A stretch of DNA of 64,000 nucleotides, from positions 62,001 to 126,000 of the forward strand of contig CALSUH010000005.1 of assembly GCA_943789485.1 (NCBI GenBank), written 5' to 3'. This DNA is from an uncultured Pseudomonadales bacterium. GTDB lineage: Bacteria > Pseudomonadota > Gammaproteobacteria > Pseudomonadales > Pseudohongiellaceae. This document shows positions 29,166 to 38,722 of the stretch, one piece after another. Each line of letters opens with the position of its first letter. Within the stretch, counting starts at the first letter, position 1. The position numbers and the translations under genes are program-made. The notes under the pieces are model-generated. The model did not search any database. It saw only the letters and a program-made list of their open reading frames with translations, and had not been told where the DNA came from.

Positions 29166-29624
29166 GTGATACTCGACAGTTTCCCCAATAATGAAGGACC
29201 AATTTCCGCCCTAGGGTTTGACTACGGCACGCAACGCATTGGCGTAGCATTTGGTCAGAGCCTTACAGGCACTGCTCAACGCGTTTGTGTGCTGAAGGCG
29301 AGAGATGGCATTCCTGATTGGGCTCAAATAGAAGCGCTAATAGAGGAGTGGCGGCCGAGCCTATTTGTAGTGGGCATCCCCTATAACCTCGATGGTAGTG
29401 AGAGCGCACTCATGGTTCGGGCCATCAAGTTTGCAAACCGCCTGAACGGTCGCTTCCACAAACCAAGCTATGGAATGGACGAACGCCTATCTTCAGTTGA
29501 AGCTGCTGAACAGGTACTCGAAGAAAACAGGGGAGCAAAAAAAAGAGTTGCTATAGATGATATAGCAGCGCAGATTATTCTAGAGAATTGGTTTTCGGAA
29601 TTAGCTGCCAGTAAAAAAACTTAA
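29166..29624 (+). CDS. ruvX: Holliday junction resolvase-like / pre-16S rRNA nuclease YqgF
   Basis: A 152-residue RNase H-fold protein. It shows ALGFDYGTQRIGVAFGQ with the first catalytic aspartate, FVVGIPYNLDGSES, YGMDERLSSVEA and the final DDIAAQIILENW. The family is required for 5'-end maturation of 16S rRNA in E. coli. A GTG start at 29166 gives a slightly long N-terminus. It is convergent with pilT; the pyrimidine genes that follow it in pseudomonads are absent here. Confidence 0.93.
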   Translation: MILDSFPNNEGPISALGFDYGTQRIGVAFGQSLTGTAQRVCVLKARDGIPDWAQIEALIEEWRPSLFVVGIPYNLDGSESALMVRAIKFANRLNGRFHKPSYGMDERLSSVEAAEQVLEENRGAKKRVAIDDIAAQIILENWFSELAASKKT

Positions 29625-29653
29625 GCAGCGCTTTGTCCTAATACAGAGTGACT

Positions 29654-30688
29654 CTAAAAGGAATCAGGCGTCTTCGCCTTCATTTTCGCTTCTTCTACAC
29701 TTACTTTATTTTTCGCCACTAGATTTTTTAGGCATTGATCGAGAGTCTGCATTCCTGAGCTAGCACCCGTCTGTATCGATGAGTACATCTGCGCAACCTT
29801 ACCTTCGCGAATCAGATTACGGATCGCCGATGTCCCCATCATGATTTCATGCGCGGCAACTCGGCCGCCACCCAGCTTCTTTAACAAAGTTTGTGAAATA
29901 ACGGACTGTAGCGATTCGGACAACATAGATCTAACCATGTCTTTTTCGGCTGCCGGGAATACGTCGATAATCCTGTCGATCGTTTTCGCTGCAGAGGTCG
30001 TATGCAAGGTACCAAAAACTAAGTGACCCGTTTCGGCGGCTGTCAATGCAAGTCGAATCGTTTCCAAGTCTCGTAGCTCACCAACCAGAATGATGTCAGG
30101 GTCTTCACGAAGCGCGGAGCGTAGCGCTTCATTAAAGCCATGTGTATCTCTGTGCACTTCGCGTTGGTTCACCAAGCATTTTTTGCTCTGATGGACAAAC
30201 TCGATCGGGTCTTCAATAGTGAGAATATGCTCGTACCTAGTCTCATTGATATAATCAATCATTGCGGCGAGCGTGGTACTTTTTCCTGAACCTGTTGGCC
30301 CAGTTACCACCACTAGTCCTCGAGGCACATTGGAAATTTTTCTAAAAATATCGCCCATGCCTAACTGTTCCATGGTCAAAACCTCAGAGGGAATAGTACG
30401 AAATACTGCAGCAGAACCACGGTTCTGCATAAAGGCATTTACACGAAAGCGGGCAAGGTTAGGAATTTCAAACGAAAAATCAGTTTCCAGAAACTCTTCG
30501 TAATCTTTTCGCTGCTTGTCATTCATGATTTCATAAATGAGCGAGTGAACTTCTTTCTGATCCATTTCAGGCACATTGATTCGACGGATATCACCATCAA
30601 CACGAATGAGTGGCGGCATGCCGGCGGTGATGTGTAAATCCGAAGCGCCTTGTTTTACACTGAATCCAAGTAGTTCTGTAATATCCAT
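29654..30688 (-). CDS. pilT: Type IV pilus retraction ATPase PilT
   Basis: A 344-residue hexameric ATPase that drives pilus retraction. It carries the N-terminal DLHITAGMPP domain, Walker A GPTGSGKST (about residue 130), the Asp box with REDPDIILVGELRDLETI as Walker B, the His box FGTLHTTSAAKTIDRIIDVFP and the C-terminal AIRNLIREGK motif typical of PilT. No pilU follows it, unlike in Pseudomonas. It is divergent from yggS. Confidence 0.95.
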   Translation of the reverse strand: MDITELLGFSVKQGASDLHITAGMPPLIRVDGDIRRINVPEMDQKEVHSLIYEIMNDKQRKDYEEFLETDFSFEIPNLARFRVNAFMQNRGSAAVFRTIPSEVLTMEQLGMGDIFRKISNVPRGLVVVTGPTGSGKSTTLAAMIDYINETRYEHILTIEDPIEFVHQSKKCLVNQREVHRDTHGFNEALRSALREDPDIILVGELRDLETIRLALTAAETGHLVFGTLHTTSAAKTIDRIIDVFPAAEKDMVRSMLSESLQSVISQTLLKKLGGGRVAAHEIMMGTSAIRNLIREGKVAQMYSSIQTGASSGMQTLDQCLKNLVAKNKVSVEEAKMKAKTPDSF

Positions 30689-30895
30689 TTATCTTCCTTA
30701 GCGCTTTTTATAGTATGCCTATTGATAATTTCTTAGGTACCCAACTGTTAACGTCTAACTCTAGCCTATTGCACCAATCTTTTGGTGACTGACTGAGGAC
30801 GCTGATACCACTAGCCAATAGTCGCAAGCTCGCCTATAGTACCTGTCCTGAAGTGAATATCCCATACCCAGCTAGCGCATAATTCAAATCAAAAC

Positions 30896-31579
30896 GTGAT
30901 CACTATAGCAAAAAATATCGAGCGGCTAAGCGACCGATTACGGCTGCTTGAACGGCAATATGAGCGTAGTTCAGCAAGCGTGAAATTGCTAGCCGTCAGC
31001 AAGCGGCACCCGGTAGAGAGCATTATTGCGGCACATGAGGCGGGTATTGTGGACTTCGGCGAAAATTATCTGCAAGAAGCCCTAGATAAAATCCAGCATT
31101 TTTCTTCAATGCAACTAAACTGGCACTTCATAGGCCCTATCCAGTCGAATAAAACTAAAGCTATAGCCGAAAATTTCCACTGGGTACACAGCATAGATCG
31201 CTTTAAAATCGCGCAGCGCCTCAGTGATCAACGAGAATCCTCCACAGCGAAGCTAAATGTCTGCGTGCAAATTAAGCTCTCCGATGAGACGAACAAATTC
31301 GGCGTCGAATTGAGCAAAGCCGAGGCACTCTGCGACAGTGTGGACGCATTGCCAAATCTCAAATTACGCGGCCTGATGGCTATTCCGGCAGCGCTACCCG
31401 ATCTAGAGTCACAACGCCGAACGTTTAGAGTATTGGCGCAAGAGTATGCTCGACTCAAACCACGCTATGCACAATTCGACACGCTCTCGATGGGTATGAG
31501 CAATGATTTAGAGGCCGCCATTGCCGAGGGCTCTACGCTCATTCGCGTCGGGACTGCCATATTCGGTCCTCGCAGCTAG
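30896..31579 (+). CDS. PLP homeostasis protein YggS
   Basis: A 227-residue single-domain PLP-binding TIM-barrel protein (YggS/PROSC family) affecting vitamin B6 pools and amino-acid balance. It has KLLAVSKRHPVESI with the PLP lysine, FGENYLQEALDKI, WHFIGPIQSNKTKAI, LRGLMAIPA and LSMGMSNDLEAAIAEGSTLIRVGTAIFG. Start is GTG at 30896. It lies just before proC, the conserved order. Confidence 0.94.
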   Translation: MITIAKNIERLSDRLRLLERQYERSSASVKLLAVSKRHPVESIIAAHEAGIVDFGENYLQEALDKIQHFSSMQLNWHFIGPIQSNKTKAIAENFHWVHSIDRFKIAQRLSDQRESSTAKLNVCVQIKLSDETNKFGVELSKAEALCDSVDALPNLKLRGLMAIPAALPDLESQRRTFRVLAQEYARLKPRYAQFDTLSMGMSNDLEAAIAEGSTLIRVGTAIFGPRS

Positions 31580-31712
31580 TTCAGCGCAGCCCATTAAATT
31601 ACCAACCAAGCAAACTAGTTATCTAGCCTCCAGTAAATACGGTAGAATACGAAGCTGTTATACGGCCTCTTCCTCAGCAGCACTAGCCTTCGGAACAGGC
31701 CAGGGAGAAATT

Positions 31713-32537
31713 TTGAGAAGTACTAAAATTGGTTTTATTGGCGCCGGAAATATGGCTAATGGCCTCATTCGCGGCCTTATCGCCAAAGACACTGGGCCTG
31801 AGAATATCTGGGCCAGTGACCCAGACGAGAGTAAGCTTCAGCTGCTTGCGCAGGACTGTGGCATAAAAACAGGCGACAATAGCGACATAGCGAATAGCGC
31901 TAATGTAATCGTATTAGCCGTTAAACCACAGGTGATGAGGAATGTCTGCAGGGAATTGGCGGCAGACTTAGGCGATCGCAAGGTGCTACTGGTGTCGATA
32001 GCCGCCGGCATTACCACGGCCCATTTAGAAAGTTGGTTTGGCGAATCTGCAGCCATTGTTCGCTGTATGCCAAATACGCCTGCTCTCGTCGGCATGGGTG
32101 CGAGCGGACTATTTGCTAACAGTGCGGTTACCGAAGAGCAAAAGCAACTCGCCCAGAAGGTCATTAGTGCCGTGGGCTTCGTTACTTGGGTTGATGCCGA
32201 TTCAGACATCGACATTGTTACGGCAGTTTCTGGTAGTGGCCCCGCCTACTTCTTCCTGTTCATGGAAGCGATGCAGGCAACAGCGCAAGAGATGGGCCTG
32301 AACGAGGATTTAGCACGAGCACTCACTTACCATACAGCTGCTGGCGCAGCTGCACTCGCGCAATACAGCGAAGATGACATTGCCACACTGCGCCGCAACG
32401 TTACTTCGCCTGGCGGCACAACTGAACAAGCAATCTTACAATTTGAGGATGGCGATCTTCGAGGCTTAGTTGCCAAGGCCCTGAAGGCAGCCAGAACTCG
32501 TTCTGTAGAACTGGCTAAAGAAACCGAAAGTACTTAG
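31713..32537 (+). CDS. proC: Pyrroline-5-carboxylate reductase
   Basis: A 274-residue NAD(P)H-dependent enzyme making proline. The Rossmann motif IGFIGAGNMANGLIRGL is at the N-terminus, and the C-terminal part has AVSGSGPAYFFLFMEAM and the proline-reductase signature around LRRNVTSPGGTTEQAI. The frame is open upstream into yggS. The start is probably TTG at 31713, 6 bases after a GGAGA ribosome binding site, as no ATG fits. Confidence 0.95.
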   Translation: MRSTKIGFIGAGNMANGLIRGLIAKDTGPENIWASDPDESKLQLLAQDCGIKTGDNSDIANSANVIVLAVKPQVMRNVCRELAADLGDRKVLLVSIAAGITTAHLESWFGESAAIVRCMPNTPALVGMGASGLFANSAVTEEQKQLAQKVISAVGFVTWVDADSDIDIVTAVSGSGPAYFFLFMEAMQATAQEMGLNEDLARALTYHTAAGAAALAQYSEDDIATLRRNVTSPGGTTEQAILQFEDGDLRGLVAKALKAARTRSVELAKETEST

Positions 32538-32620
32538 CATTGGTTAGTCGTCGACTTTATATGGAACAGCTGTTCTTTTATTGATAGTAGATAATTTTTA
32601 AATATTTAGGTAGTGATATT

Positions 32621-33211
32621 ATGGGAAGCTCAACAGCATTAATTTTTAGTACACTTACTGGGATCTATCTGTTAGCCGTGTTGCTTCGCTTCTTACTACA
32701 AGTCGCTAAGGCCGATTTCTATAATCCCGTTTCGCAGGCCGTAATAAAAATCACAGACCCTATGGTTCGAGTTCTTCGGACGGTTATCCCTGGCTACAAA
32801 GGCATAGATTTTTCCTCGCTCGTATTGGCTTTTGCCGTAGAGGCTGTCGCAATCTGTGTGCTAATTATTCTCTATGGTGGCACCATCCCCGGCGCTGGAT
32901 TTATCATTACTTGGGCATTCGTAGGTGTCGTCTTATTTATTGTTAATATCTATTACTACGCAATTCTAGCGTCAATCATAATGTCATTTGTTATGATGTT
33001 TTCGGGCAGCACAAATCCTCATCCGCTGCTCCTATTAGTTTGGCAGTTGACTGAACCGGTTATGGCGCCAGTGCGTAAGATAATTCCTTCTATGGGCGGC
33101 CTAGATTTTTCACCTATCTTTATTTTCATAGCCATCCAAATAATTCAAAATTTTATTCTCAGCACCTTCGGCATCAATCAACAACATGCGATGGTTATAA
33201 TTGGAATTTAG
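32621..33211 (+). CDS. YggT family membrane protein
   Basis: A 196-residue membrane protein made of two YGGT repeats, each with two hydrophobic helices and a motif of the form NPVSQAVIKITDPMVRVLR or NPHPLLLLVWQLTEPVMAPVRKIIP, followed by GIDFSSL or GLDFSPI. YggT proteins have been implicated in ion homeostasis and in division-related processes. It lies between proC and a DUF167 gene, a common order. Confidence 0.93.
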   Translation: MGSSTALIFSTLTGIYLLAVLLRFLLQVAKADFYNPVSQAVIKITDPMVRVLRTVIPGYKGIDFSSLVLAFAVEAVAICVLIILYGGTIPGAGFIITWAFVGVVLFIVNIYYYAILASIIMSFVMMFSGSTNPHPLLLLVWQLTEPVMAPVRKIIPSMGGLDFSPIFIFIAIQIIQNFILSTFGINQQHAMVIIGI

Positions 33212-33250
33212 ACAGTCACCCCAGATTTTTCCTGGGTCGAAGTTCTTACT

Positions 33251-33547
33251 ATGTACTACCGTTGGGAGAGGGAAGCCTTATACTTGGACTGTAGCATTCA
33301 ACCCAAACCCAACGAAAATCGAATAGCTGGGCCGGCAGCTGGACATCTGAAGATGAGGATCTCTGCAGCGCCACATAATGGGAAAGAAAACACGCAACTA
33401 GTTCGATTTTTGGCGAAACTATTTCATACCAAACAGGCTGCTATTACTATAGTAAGCAGGCTGACGGGACGACATAAAAGAGTGTGTATCAAAAAGCCCC
33501 TCTGTGTTCCACCTAAGCTAGAAATACCTAAGGACACATTTTCCTAA
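33251..33547 (+). CDS. DUF167/YggU family protein
   Basis: A 98-residue protein with LDCSIQPKPNENRIAGP, KMRISAAPHNGKENTQLVRFLAKLF and the end of the domain with TIVSRLTGRHKRVCI. This is the small alpha/beta DUF167 (YggU) domain, function unknown. It directly follows yggT as in many proteobacteria. Confidence 0.88.
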   Translation: MYYRWEREALYLDCSIQPKPNENRIAGPAAGHLKMRISAAPHNGKENTQLVRFLAKLFHTKQAAITIVSRLTGRHKRVCIKKPLCVPPKLEIPKDTFS

Positions 33548-33625
33548 TAGATAGATAGCCTAGTACAGAGCTAATTAGAAAAATTCAGATACAAGGATCG
33601 AAATAAGCTTCGACAGCACTAAGCA

Positions 33626-34828
33626 ATGCCAGACTCAATACCCACAGATTCCGTTGGCCTCGTTATCCCTCAGGTCTATAAATTCGATGAGCCTTTAACT
33701 CTCCGAAGCGGTAAGATATTGCGTGAATATGAGCTAGTCGTCGAGACTTACGGCAAGCTCAACAGTGAAAAGACGAATGCCGTTCTTATCTGTCATGCAC
33801 TCAGCGGGGATCATCATGCGGCCGGCTATCACCGCGAAAATGATCGCAAAGCCGGCTGGTGGGACAGCTGTATTGGGCCGGGAAAGGCGATAGATACCAA
33901 TCTCTTCTACGTAGTTAGCCTGAATAATCTCGGCGGATGTGCCGGCAGTACCGGCCCCGCCTCGATCAACCCCGAGACCAATAAGTACTATGGCCCCGAT
34001 TTTCCTGTCGTCACCGTGCGCGACTGGGTGAGTAGCCAGCTGCGGTTGATGGTTCAGATGGACATTCCGGGATGGGCAGCTGTTGTAGGGGGCAGCCTGG
34101 GAGGCATGCAAGTATTGCGTTGGGCGATTAGCTATCCCGACAAAGTTCGTCATGCAGTCTGCATAGCTGCGGCGCCCAAACTGTCGGCGCAAAATATAGC
34201 CTTCAATGAAGTTGCTAGGCATTCGATCACTAGCGACCGAGATTTTCACGAAGGGCGTTATCTGGAGAAAAGCACCTATCCGAAGCAGGGCTTAATGCTT
34301 GCCCGTATGGTCGGGCACATCACCTATTTGTCGGACAGCGCCATGCGCGCAAAATTTGGCAAGTCAGTTTCGAATTTCGAACAAGATACGGCGGAAAATT
34401 TCGGCAGAGACCTACGCTCAGGAAAACTAAGCTTCGGGTTTGATGTGGATTTTCAAGTAGAGAGCTATCTGCACTATCAAGGAGAACGGTTCTCCGAGAA
34501 CTTCGATGCAAATACCTATTTGCTCATGACGAAGGCGCTGGACTATTTCGATCCCACCGTGGATTTCGAAGGCGACTTGTCGAAAGCATTTGCCAATAGC
34601 GACTGTAAGTTTCTACTCATGTCGTTCAGTACGGACTGGCGATTCCCACCGGAGCGTTCCCGAGAGATAGTAGCTGATCTTCTTAAGGCGGGCAGAGAAG
34701 TAAGCTATCTGGAGATCGTGGCGGATCAGGGGCACGATGCATTCTTGCTTCCTATTCCCCGTTATATAGAAGCTCTCTCAGGCTATCTGCAGCGAGTGCA
34801 TCAGGAGAATGGAAGCGATGCGCCCTGA
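33626..34828 (+). CDS. metX: Homoserine O-acyltransferase MetX
   Basis: A 400-residue alpha/beta hydrolase-fold enzyme activating homoserine for methionine synthesis. The nucleophilic serine is in [14 protein letters not shown], the aspartate in [12 protein letters not shown] and the histidine in [11 protein letters not shown]. Also visible are [10 protein letters not shown] and [12 protein letters not shown]. Some members use succinyl-CoA rather than acetyl-CoA; the sequence alone does not settle this. It overlaps metW by 11 bases. Confidence 0.95.
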   Translation: MPDSIPTDSVGLVIPQVYKFDEPLTLRSGKILREYELVVETYGKLNSEKTNAVLICHALSGDHHAAGYHRENDRKAGWWDSCIGPGKAIDTNLFYVVSLNNLGGCAGSTGPASINPETNKYYGPDFPVVTVRDWVSSQLRLMVQMDIPGWAAVVGGSLGGMQVLRWAISYPDKVRHAVCIAAAPKLSAQNIAFNEVARHSITSDRDFHEGRYLEKSTYPKQGLMLARMVGHITYLSDSAMRAKFGKSVSNFEQDTAENFGRDLRSGKLSFGFDVDFQVESYLHYQGERFSENFDANTYLLMTKALDYFDPTVDFEGDLSKAFANSDCKFLLMSFSTDWRFPPERSREIVADLLKAGREVSYLEIVADQGHDAFLLPIPRYIEALSGYLQRVHQENGSDAP

Positions 34829-35417
34829 TTTAGAAATCATTCAACAATGGATAGCGCCTAACAGTAAGGTGCTCGATCTTGGTTGTGGCGATGGCAGCCT
34901 GCTGCATTACCTACAGACGACTAAGAATGTCTACGGAATTGGATTAGAGATCGATGAATCGAATATTCAGCACTGCCTCGATAGAGGAACGAATGTCATC
35001 GAGCAGAACTTGGATGAAGGACTCTCTAATTTCCAGTCAGGGAGTTTCGATACTGTTCTATTAGCGCAGACGCTGCAGGCGCTAAGCAAGCCAGATCAAT
35101 TAATCGATGAGATGCTACGCATCGGCAAGAACGGCATCGTGACATTCCCGAATTTTGGCAACTGGAAGAGCCGCTTGTATCTCGCAAGCCGAGGTCGCAT
35201 GCCTGTTTCGAAATTTATTCCCCACTCTTGGTATAACACACCGAACATACATTTCTGTACGGTGAAGGACTTCGATGCGTTATGCACACAGAGGAACATT
35301 AAGGTGTTGGCTAGAACAGTCGTCGACCTTGAACATCAGGGTAGTTGGTATATGAAAGCCTGGCCGAACCTCTTGGGCGAGATTGCTATCTACCACATCA
35401 GCAAAGACACGGACTAA
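34818..35417 (+). CDS. metW: Methionine biosynthesis protein MetW
   Basis: A 199-residue SAM-methyltransferase-like protein with [15 protein letters not shown], the glycine-rich SAM loop, and [10 protein letters not shown]. MetW partners with MetX in pseudomonads. The ATG at 34818 is preferred to the one at 34809, because the GGAG ribosome binding site at 34804 is too close to the earlier codon and homologues begin M-R-x-D-L. Confidence 0.93.
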   Translation: MRPDLEIIQQWIAPNSKVLDLGCGDGSLLHYLQTTKNVYGIGLEIDESNIQHCLDRGTNVIEQNLDEGLSNFQSGSFDTVLLAQTLQALSKPDQLIDEMLRIGKNGIVTFPNFGNWKSRLYLASRGRMPVSKFIPHSWYNTPNIHFCTVKDFDALCTQRNIKVLARTVVDLEHQGSWYMKAWPNLLGEIAIYHISKDTD

Positions 35418-35432
35418 AAGGTTTCTAAAAGA

Positions 35433-36035
35433 ATGCATAAAGTGGTATTGGCTAGCAGCAACAAAGGAAAGCTTGTTGAACTGCAGGCGATTCTCGAACG
35501 CAAGGATGTTCAATTATTCCCACAATCGGAATTCTCAGTGAGCGATGCAGACGAGACCGGGCTTAGCTTTGTTGAAAATGCACTGTTAAAAGCTCGCCAT
35601 GCCTGCCTCGCGACCGGCCTCCCTGCTATCGCGGATGACAGTGGGATAGAGGTGGATGCGCTCAATGGCGAACCGGGTATATATTCCGCGCGTTATGCTG
35701 GATCCCATGGCCCAGAGGCAGACGTCGATAACAATGCGAAATTACTACGTGAACTCGAAGACATAGCGGAAGCAGATCGCACCGCAAGGTTTCAGTGCGT
35801 TATCACCTTTATGCGACACGCGACGGACCCCATGCCGTTGATTTGTCAGGGCACATGGGAAGGACGCATACTTTTTAGTGAGGAAGGCGAGAACGGTTTC
35901 GGCTATGATCCTCTATTCTATGTACCAAGCCAGCACTGCGCATCTGCAAAGCTGGATGCCGTAACAAAGAACGCCATCAGCCATCGAGGCCAAGCGCTAG
36001 CGCAGCTACTAAAATGTTGGAACTCCCACCACTAA
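35433..36035 (+). CDS. rdgB: dITP/XTP pyrophosphatase RdgB
   Basis: A 200-residue HAM1-family enzyme removing non-canonical purine nucleoside triphosphates. It shows VLASSNKGKLVELQAIL, TGLSFVENALLKARHA, PAIADDSGIEVDAL with catalytic acids, GEPGIYSARYAG and GFGYDPLFYVP. It overlaps the hemW start by 22 bases. Confidence 0.96.
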   Translation: MHKVVLASSNKGKLVELQAILERKDVQLFPQSEFSVSDADETGLSFVENALLKARHACLATGLPAIADDSGIEVDALNGEPGIYSARYAGSHGPEADVDNNAKLLRELEDIAEADRTARFQCVITFMRHATDPMPLICQGTWEGRILFSEEGENGFGYDPLFYVPSQHCASAKLDAVTKNAISHRGQALAQLLKCWNSHH

Positions 36036-37153
36036 GTCTCTATATCCACATACCTTGGTGTGTGAAGAAATGCCCCTACTGCGACTTCAATTCTCATGAA
36101 GCGCAATCAGACATTCCCGAGAGCGACTACATAGATATTCTTTGTCAGGATTTCGATCGTGACTATGAGCATTGCGATGCTCGTCCGCTACAATCCATTT
36201 TTATTGGCGGGGGTTCACCGAGTCTATTTGGAGCGAAGTCATTCGAAAAAATTCTGACACATATACGCTCGAAGACATCTCTAAGCGGTGAGTGTGAAAT
36301 TACCCTTGAGGCAAACCCAGGCACTGCAGAGGCGGACAAATTTTCCGGTTATTTTGGAGCTGGGATAAACCGCCTATCTATTGGCGTTCAAAGCTTCGAT
36401 GAACGCCAGTTAAAAAACCTTGGCCGCATCCATTCGGCGGATGAGTCCAAGCGTGCTATCGATTTTGCCAGAAGAGCTGGCTTTGATAATTTCAATTTGG
36501 ATTTAATGCATGGCCTTCCCGGGCAAAGCGTTAGCGATGCGCTTAGAGACTTGCAGACCGCAATTGATTTCGATCCGTTACACATTTCCTGGTATCAGCT
36601 CACCATCGAACCCAATACTGTCTTCCATGCGCGCCCGCCGACTCTCCCCGAAGAGCCAATTCTAAATTCTATGGAAGATGCCGGGCTGGCACTGCTCGCA
36701 AATTCTGGCTATCACCGTTATGAGGTCTCGGCATTCTCAAAGAATGGCTGCCATTCACGGCACAACCTAAATTACTGGGAATTTGGCGACTACCTCGGCA
36801 TAGGCGCAGGCGCCCACGGCAAAATTACACTTGCGCAGTCGGATGCCATTGTTAGAACACAGAAACATAGGCAGCCGAATCACTACCTCAACAAAAGTAT
36901 TCAATCTAAGATCAAACGAACCGAAATCCTAGCGGATGAGCGCTCCATTGAATTTCTACTGAACGTCCTTCGCAGTAGACATGGGTTTTCCGAGTCCATG
37001 TTTCAATCCAGAACCGGGCTCCCTTTTAGCGCTATAGGAAAGAAGGTAGAATACTTGATTGCCGGCGGGCTGTTGCAGAGGCAAGATGGCCGTATAGCTG
37101 CCTCAGACAAAGGATATCGACTTCTAAATAGCTTGTTACAAGAATTTCTTTAA
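36014..37153 (+). CDS. hemW: Radical SAM heme chaperone HemW
   Basis: A 379-residue radical SAM protein with the CxxxCxxC cluster motif in PWCVKKCPYCDFN, followed by IFIGGGSPSLF and LSIGVQSFDERQLKNLGR. The C-terminal HemN-type domain is present. HemW binds heme and delivers it to respiratory targets; it is not the oxygen-independent coproporphyrinogen oxidase. It lies downstream of rdgB, the conserved order. Confidence 0.94.
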   Translation: MLELPPLSLYIHIPWCVKKCPYCDFNSHEAQSDIPESDYIDILCQDFDRDYEHCDARPLQSIFIGGGSPSLFGAKSFEKILTHIRSKTSLSGECEITLEANPGTAEADKFSGYFGAGINRLSIGVQSFDERQLKNLGRIHSADESKRAIDFARRAGFDNFNLDLMHGLPGQSVSDALRDLQTAIDFDPLHISWYQLTIEPNTVFHARPPTLPEEPILNSMEDAGLALLANSGYHRYEVSAFSKNGCHSRHNLNYWEFGDYLGIGAGAHGKITLAQSDAIVRTQKHRQPNHYLNKSIQSKIKRTEILADERSIEFLLNVLRSRHGFSESMFQSRTGLPFSAIGKKVEYLIAGGLLQRQDGRIAASDKGYRLLNSLLQEFL

Positions 37154-37162
37154 GGGGCGTCT

Positions 37163-37516
37163 ATGGAAAATTTGTACGAGAAGCACTGCGAAGCCTGTCA
37201 GATGGGCGCCCCGCTGGTTAGCGATGAAGAGGCGAATGACCTATTACTTAAGGTCCCTGGCTGGAAGCGCGGTTTCCATGAAGGTGTCGAAAAGCTAACC
37301 CGCGAATTTCATTTCGTAGAGTTCAACGATTCATTTGCGTTTACCTACAAGATAGCGACTTTGTCCGAGCGCGAGAATCATCACCCTTCCATCTTAACCG
37401 AATGGGGCAAAGTAACTGTGTTCTGGTGGACGCACAAGATTAATGGTCTACACGTTAACGATTTCATCATGGCCGCGAAGACCGATATGATCGCTAAACT
37501 CTCCGCCCCCTCTTAA
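37163..37516 (+). CDS. phhB: 4a-hydroxytetrahydrobiopterin dehydratase
   Basis: A 117-residue PCD/DCoH enzyme recycling the pterin cofactor used by phenylalanine hydroxylase. It has LVSDEEANDLLLKVPGW, FVEFNDSFAFTYKIA and the active-site ENHHPSILTEWGKVTVFWWTH-type block (histidines at about 75-76). No phenylalanine hydroxylase gene is in the window. Confidence 0.93.
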   Translation: MENLYEKHCEACQMGAPLVSDEEANDLLLKVPGWKRGFHEGVEKLTREFHFVEFNDSFAFTYKIATLSERENHHPSILTEWGKVTVFWWTHKINGLHVNDFIMAAKTDMIAKLSAPS

Positions 37517-37546
37517 CATACGCACGTTTTTGACTGGAGACTTTCC

Positions 37547-38701
37547 GTGTCGGTTAATTCCAAATCTCTGTTTGAACAACTCAATAGTGTTGTAAGCCTG
37601 CCCAGCGTCAGCTCTGCTAATCCAAGCATCGACACCAGTAATAAGGCAGTGATAGACCATCTAGCAGAACAATTCGAATCCCTTGGTTTTGAATGCGAGC
37701 TAATTCCAATCCCTGGTCGTGAGACAACTAAGTTCAATCTAATCGCGACTCTCGGATCTGGCCCCGGCGGACTGGTGCTGGCAGGTCACACCGATACCGT
37801 GCCGCTGGATGAAGAATTGTGGTCGGTAGATCCCTTCAAGGTTACTCAGCGCGATGGCAAGCTGTTCGGGCTCGGCGTTACTGACATGAAGGGCTTCTTT
37901 CCAATCATCATGGAAGCGGTAAAACCATTTTTGGACAAAAGCTTCAAAGAACCTCTCATCGTTCTCGCGACGGCGGACGAGGAGACATCTATGCAGGGCG
38001 CACGCAGTATAGCTGAGTTGGGCCGACCTAAAGCTCGTGCCGCTATCATCGGTGAACCGACCGGCCTGCAGCCGGTAAAGGCACACAAGGGCATTATGAT
38101 GGATTCCGTTCGATTACTGGGACACAGTGGCCATTCCTCCGATCCTTCTCTGGGTAACAATGCACTCGATGCCATGCATGCAGTAATTTCAGATCTAATG
38201 ACCTACCGCGAAGAATTGAAATGCAGGTACAACAGTGAACTATTTAGTATTCCTCACCCAACACTGAATCTCGGCGTTATACATGGCGGTGACAATCCCA
38301 ATCGAATCTGTGGCCATTGTGAATTGGAATTCGATATTCGGCTGATGCCAGGCATGCACATCGAAACTGTGCGTGCCGAGATAAGAAATAGAATCGCGAC
38401 TCTAATGGATCCACTAGGTATACAATTTGAGTTTGCTGCCCTGTTTACCGGCGTGCCTGCTTTCTTTGCTGACGAGAACAGCGCCCTATTGAGAACCGCT
38501 GAGAAACTCACTGGTCACTCGGGCATCAGCGTAGCCTTTGGAACTGAAGGCCCTTTCCTGCAAAAATTAGGAATGGACACTATAATAATGGGCCCCGGCA
38601 ATATCGATCAGGCGCATCAGCCTGATGAGTATATGTCGATAGATATGATCGAGCCCTGCATCGATGTGCTGCAGAAGATGATTAGCCATCATTGCCTGTA
38701 A
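37547..38701 (+). CDS. argE: Acetylornithine deacetylase
   Basis: A 384-residue M20 metallopeptidase-like enzyme. Zinc ligands and catalytic residues are seen in LAGHTDTVPLDEELW, GVTDMKGFFPI, TADEETSMQGA and IIGEPTGLQPVKAHKG; the dimerisation insert is around residues 180-290. It removes acetate from N-acetylornithine. Start is GTG at 37547. Directly followed by argA, so first and fifth steps of the acetylated arginine route are adjacent. Confidence 0.93.
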   Translation: MSVNSKSLFEQLNSVVSLPSVSSANPSIDTSNKAVIDHLAEQFESLGFECELIPIPGRETTKFNLIATLGSGPGGLVLAGHTDTVPLDEELWSVDPFKVTQRDGKLFGLGVTDMKGFFPIIMEAVKPFLDKSFKEPLIVLATADEETSMQGARSIAELGRPKARAAIIGEPTGLQPVKAHKGIMMDSVRLLGHSGHSSDPSLGNNALDAMHAVISDLMTYREELKCRYNSELFSIPHPTLNLGVIHGGDNPNRICGHCELEFDIRLMPGMHIETVRAEIRNRIATLMDPLGIQFEFAALFTGVPAFFADENSALLRTAEKLTGHSGISVAFGTEGPFLQKLGMDTIIMGPGNIDQAHQPDEYMSIDMIEPCIDVLQKMISHHCL

Positions 38702-38722
38702 CGAAAAATTAGAGAAATTCGA

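Noticed and set aside
33216..33236. ACCCCAG/CTGGGT hairpin after yggT
   Set aside because: The loop is T-rich but no T-run follows the stem on either strand, so it is not supported as a terminator.
33734..34249. 171-codon open frame on the minus strand antisense to metX
   Set aside because: It lies wholly inside metX, which has all catalytic motifs in the other strand; the antisense product shows no recognisable domain and no ribosome binding site.
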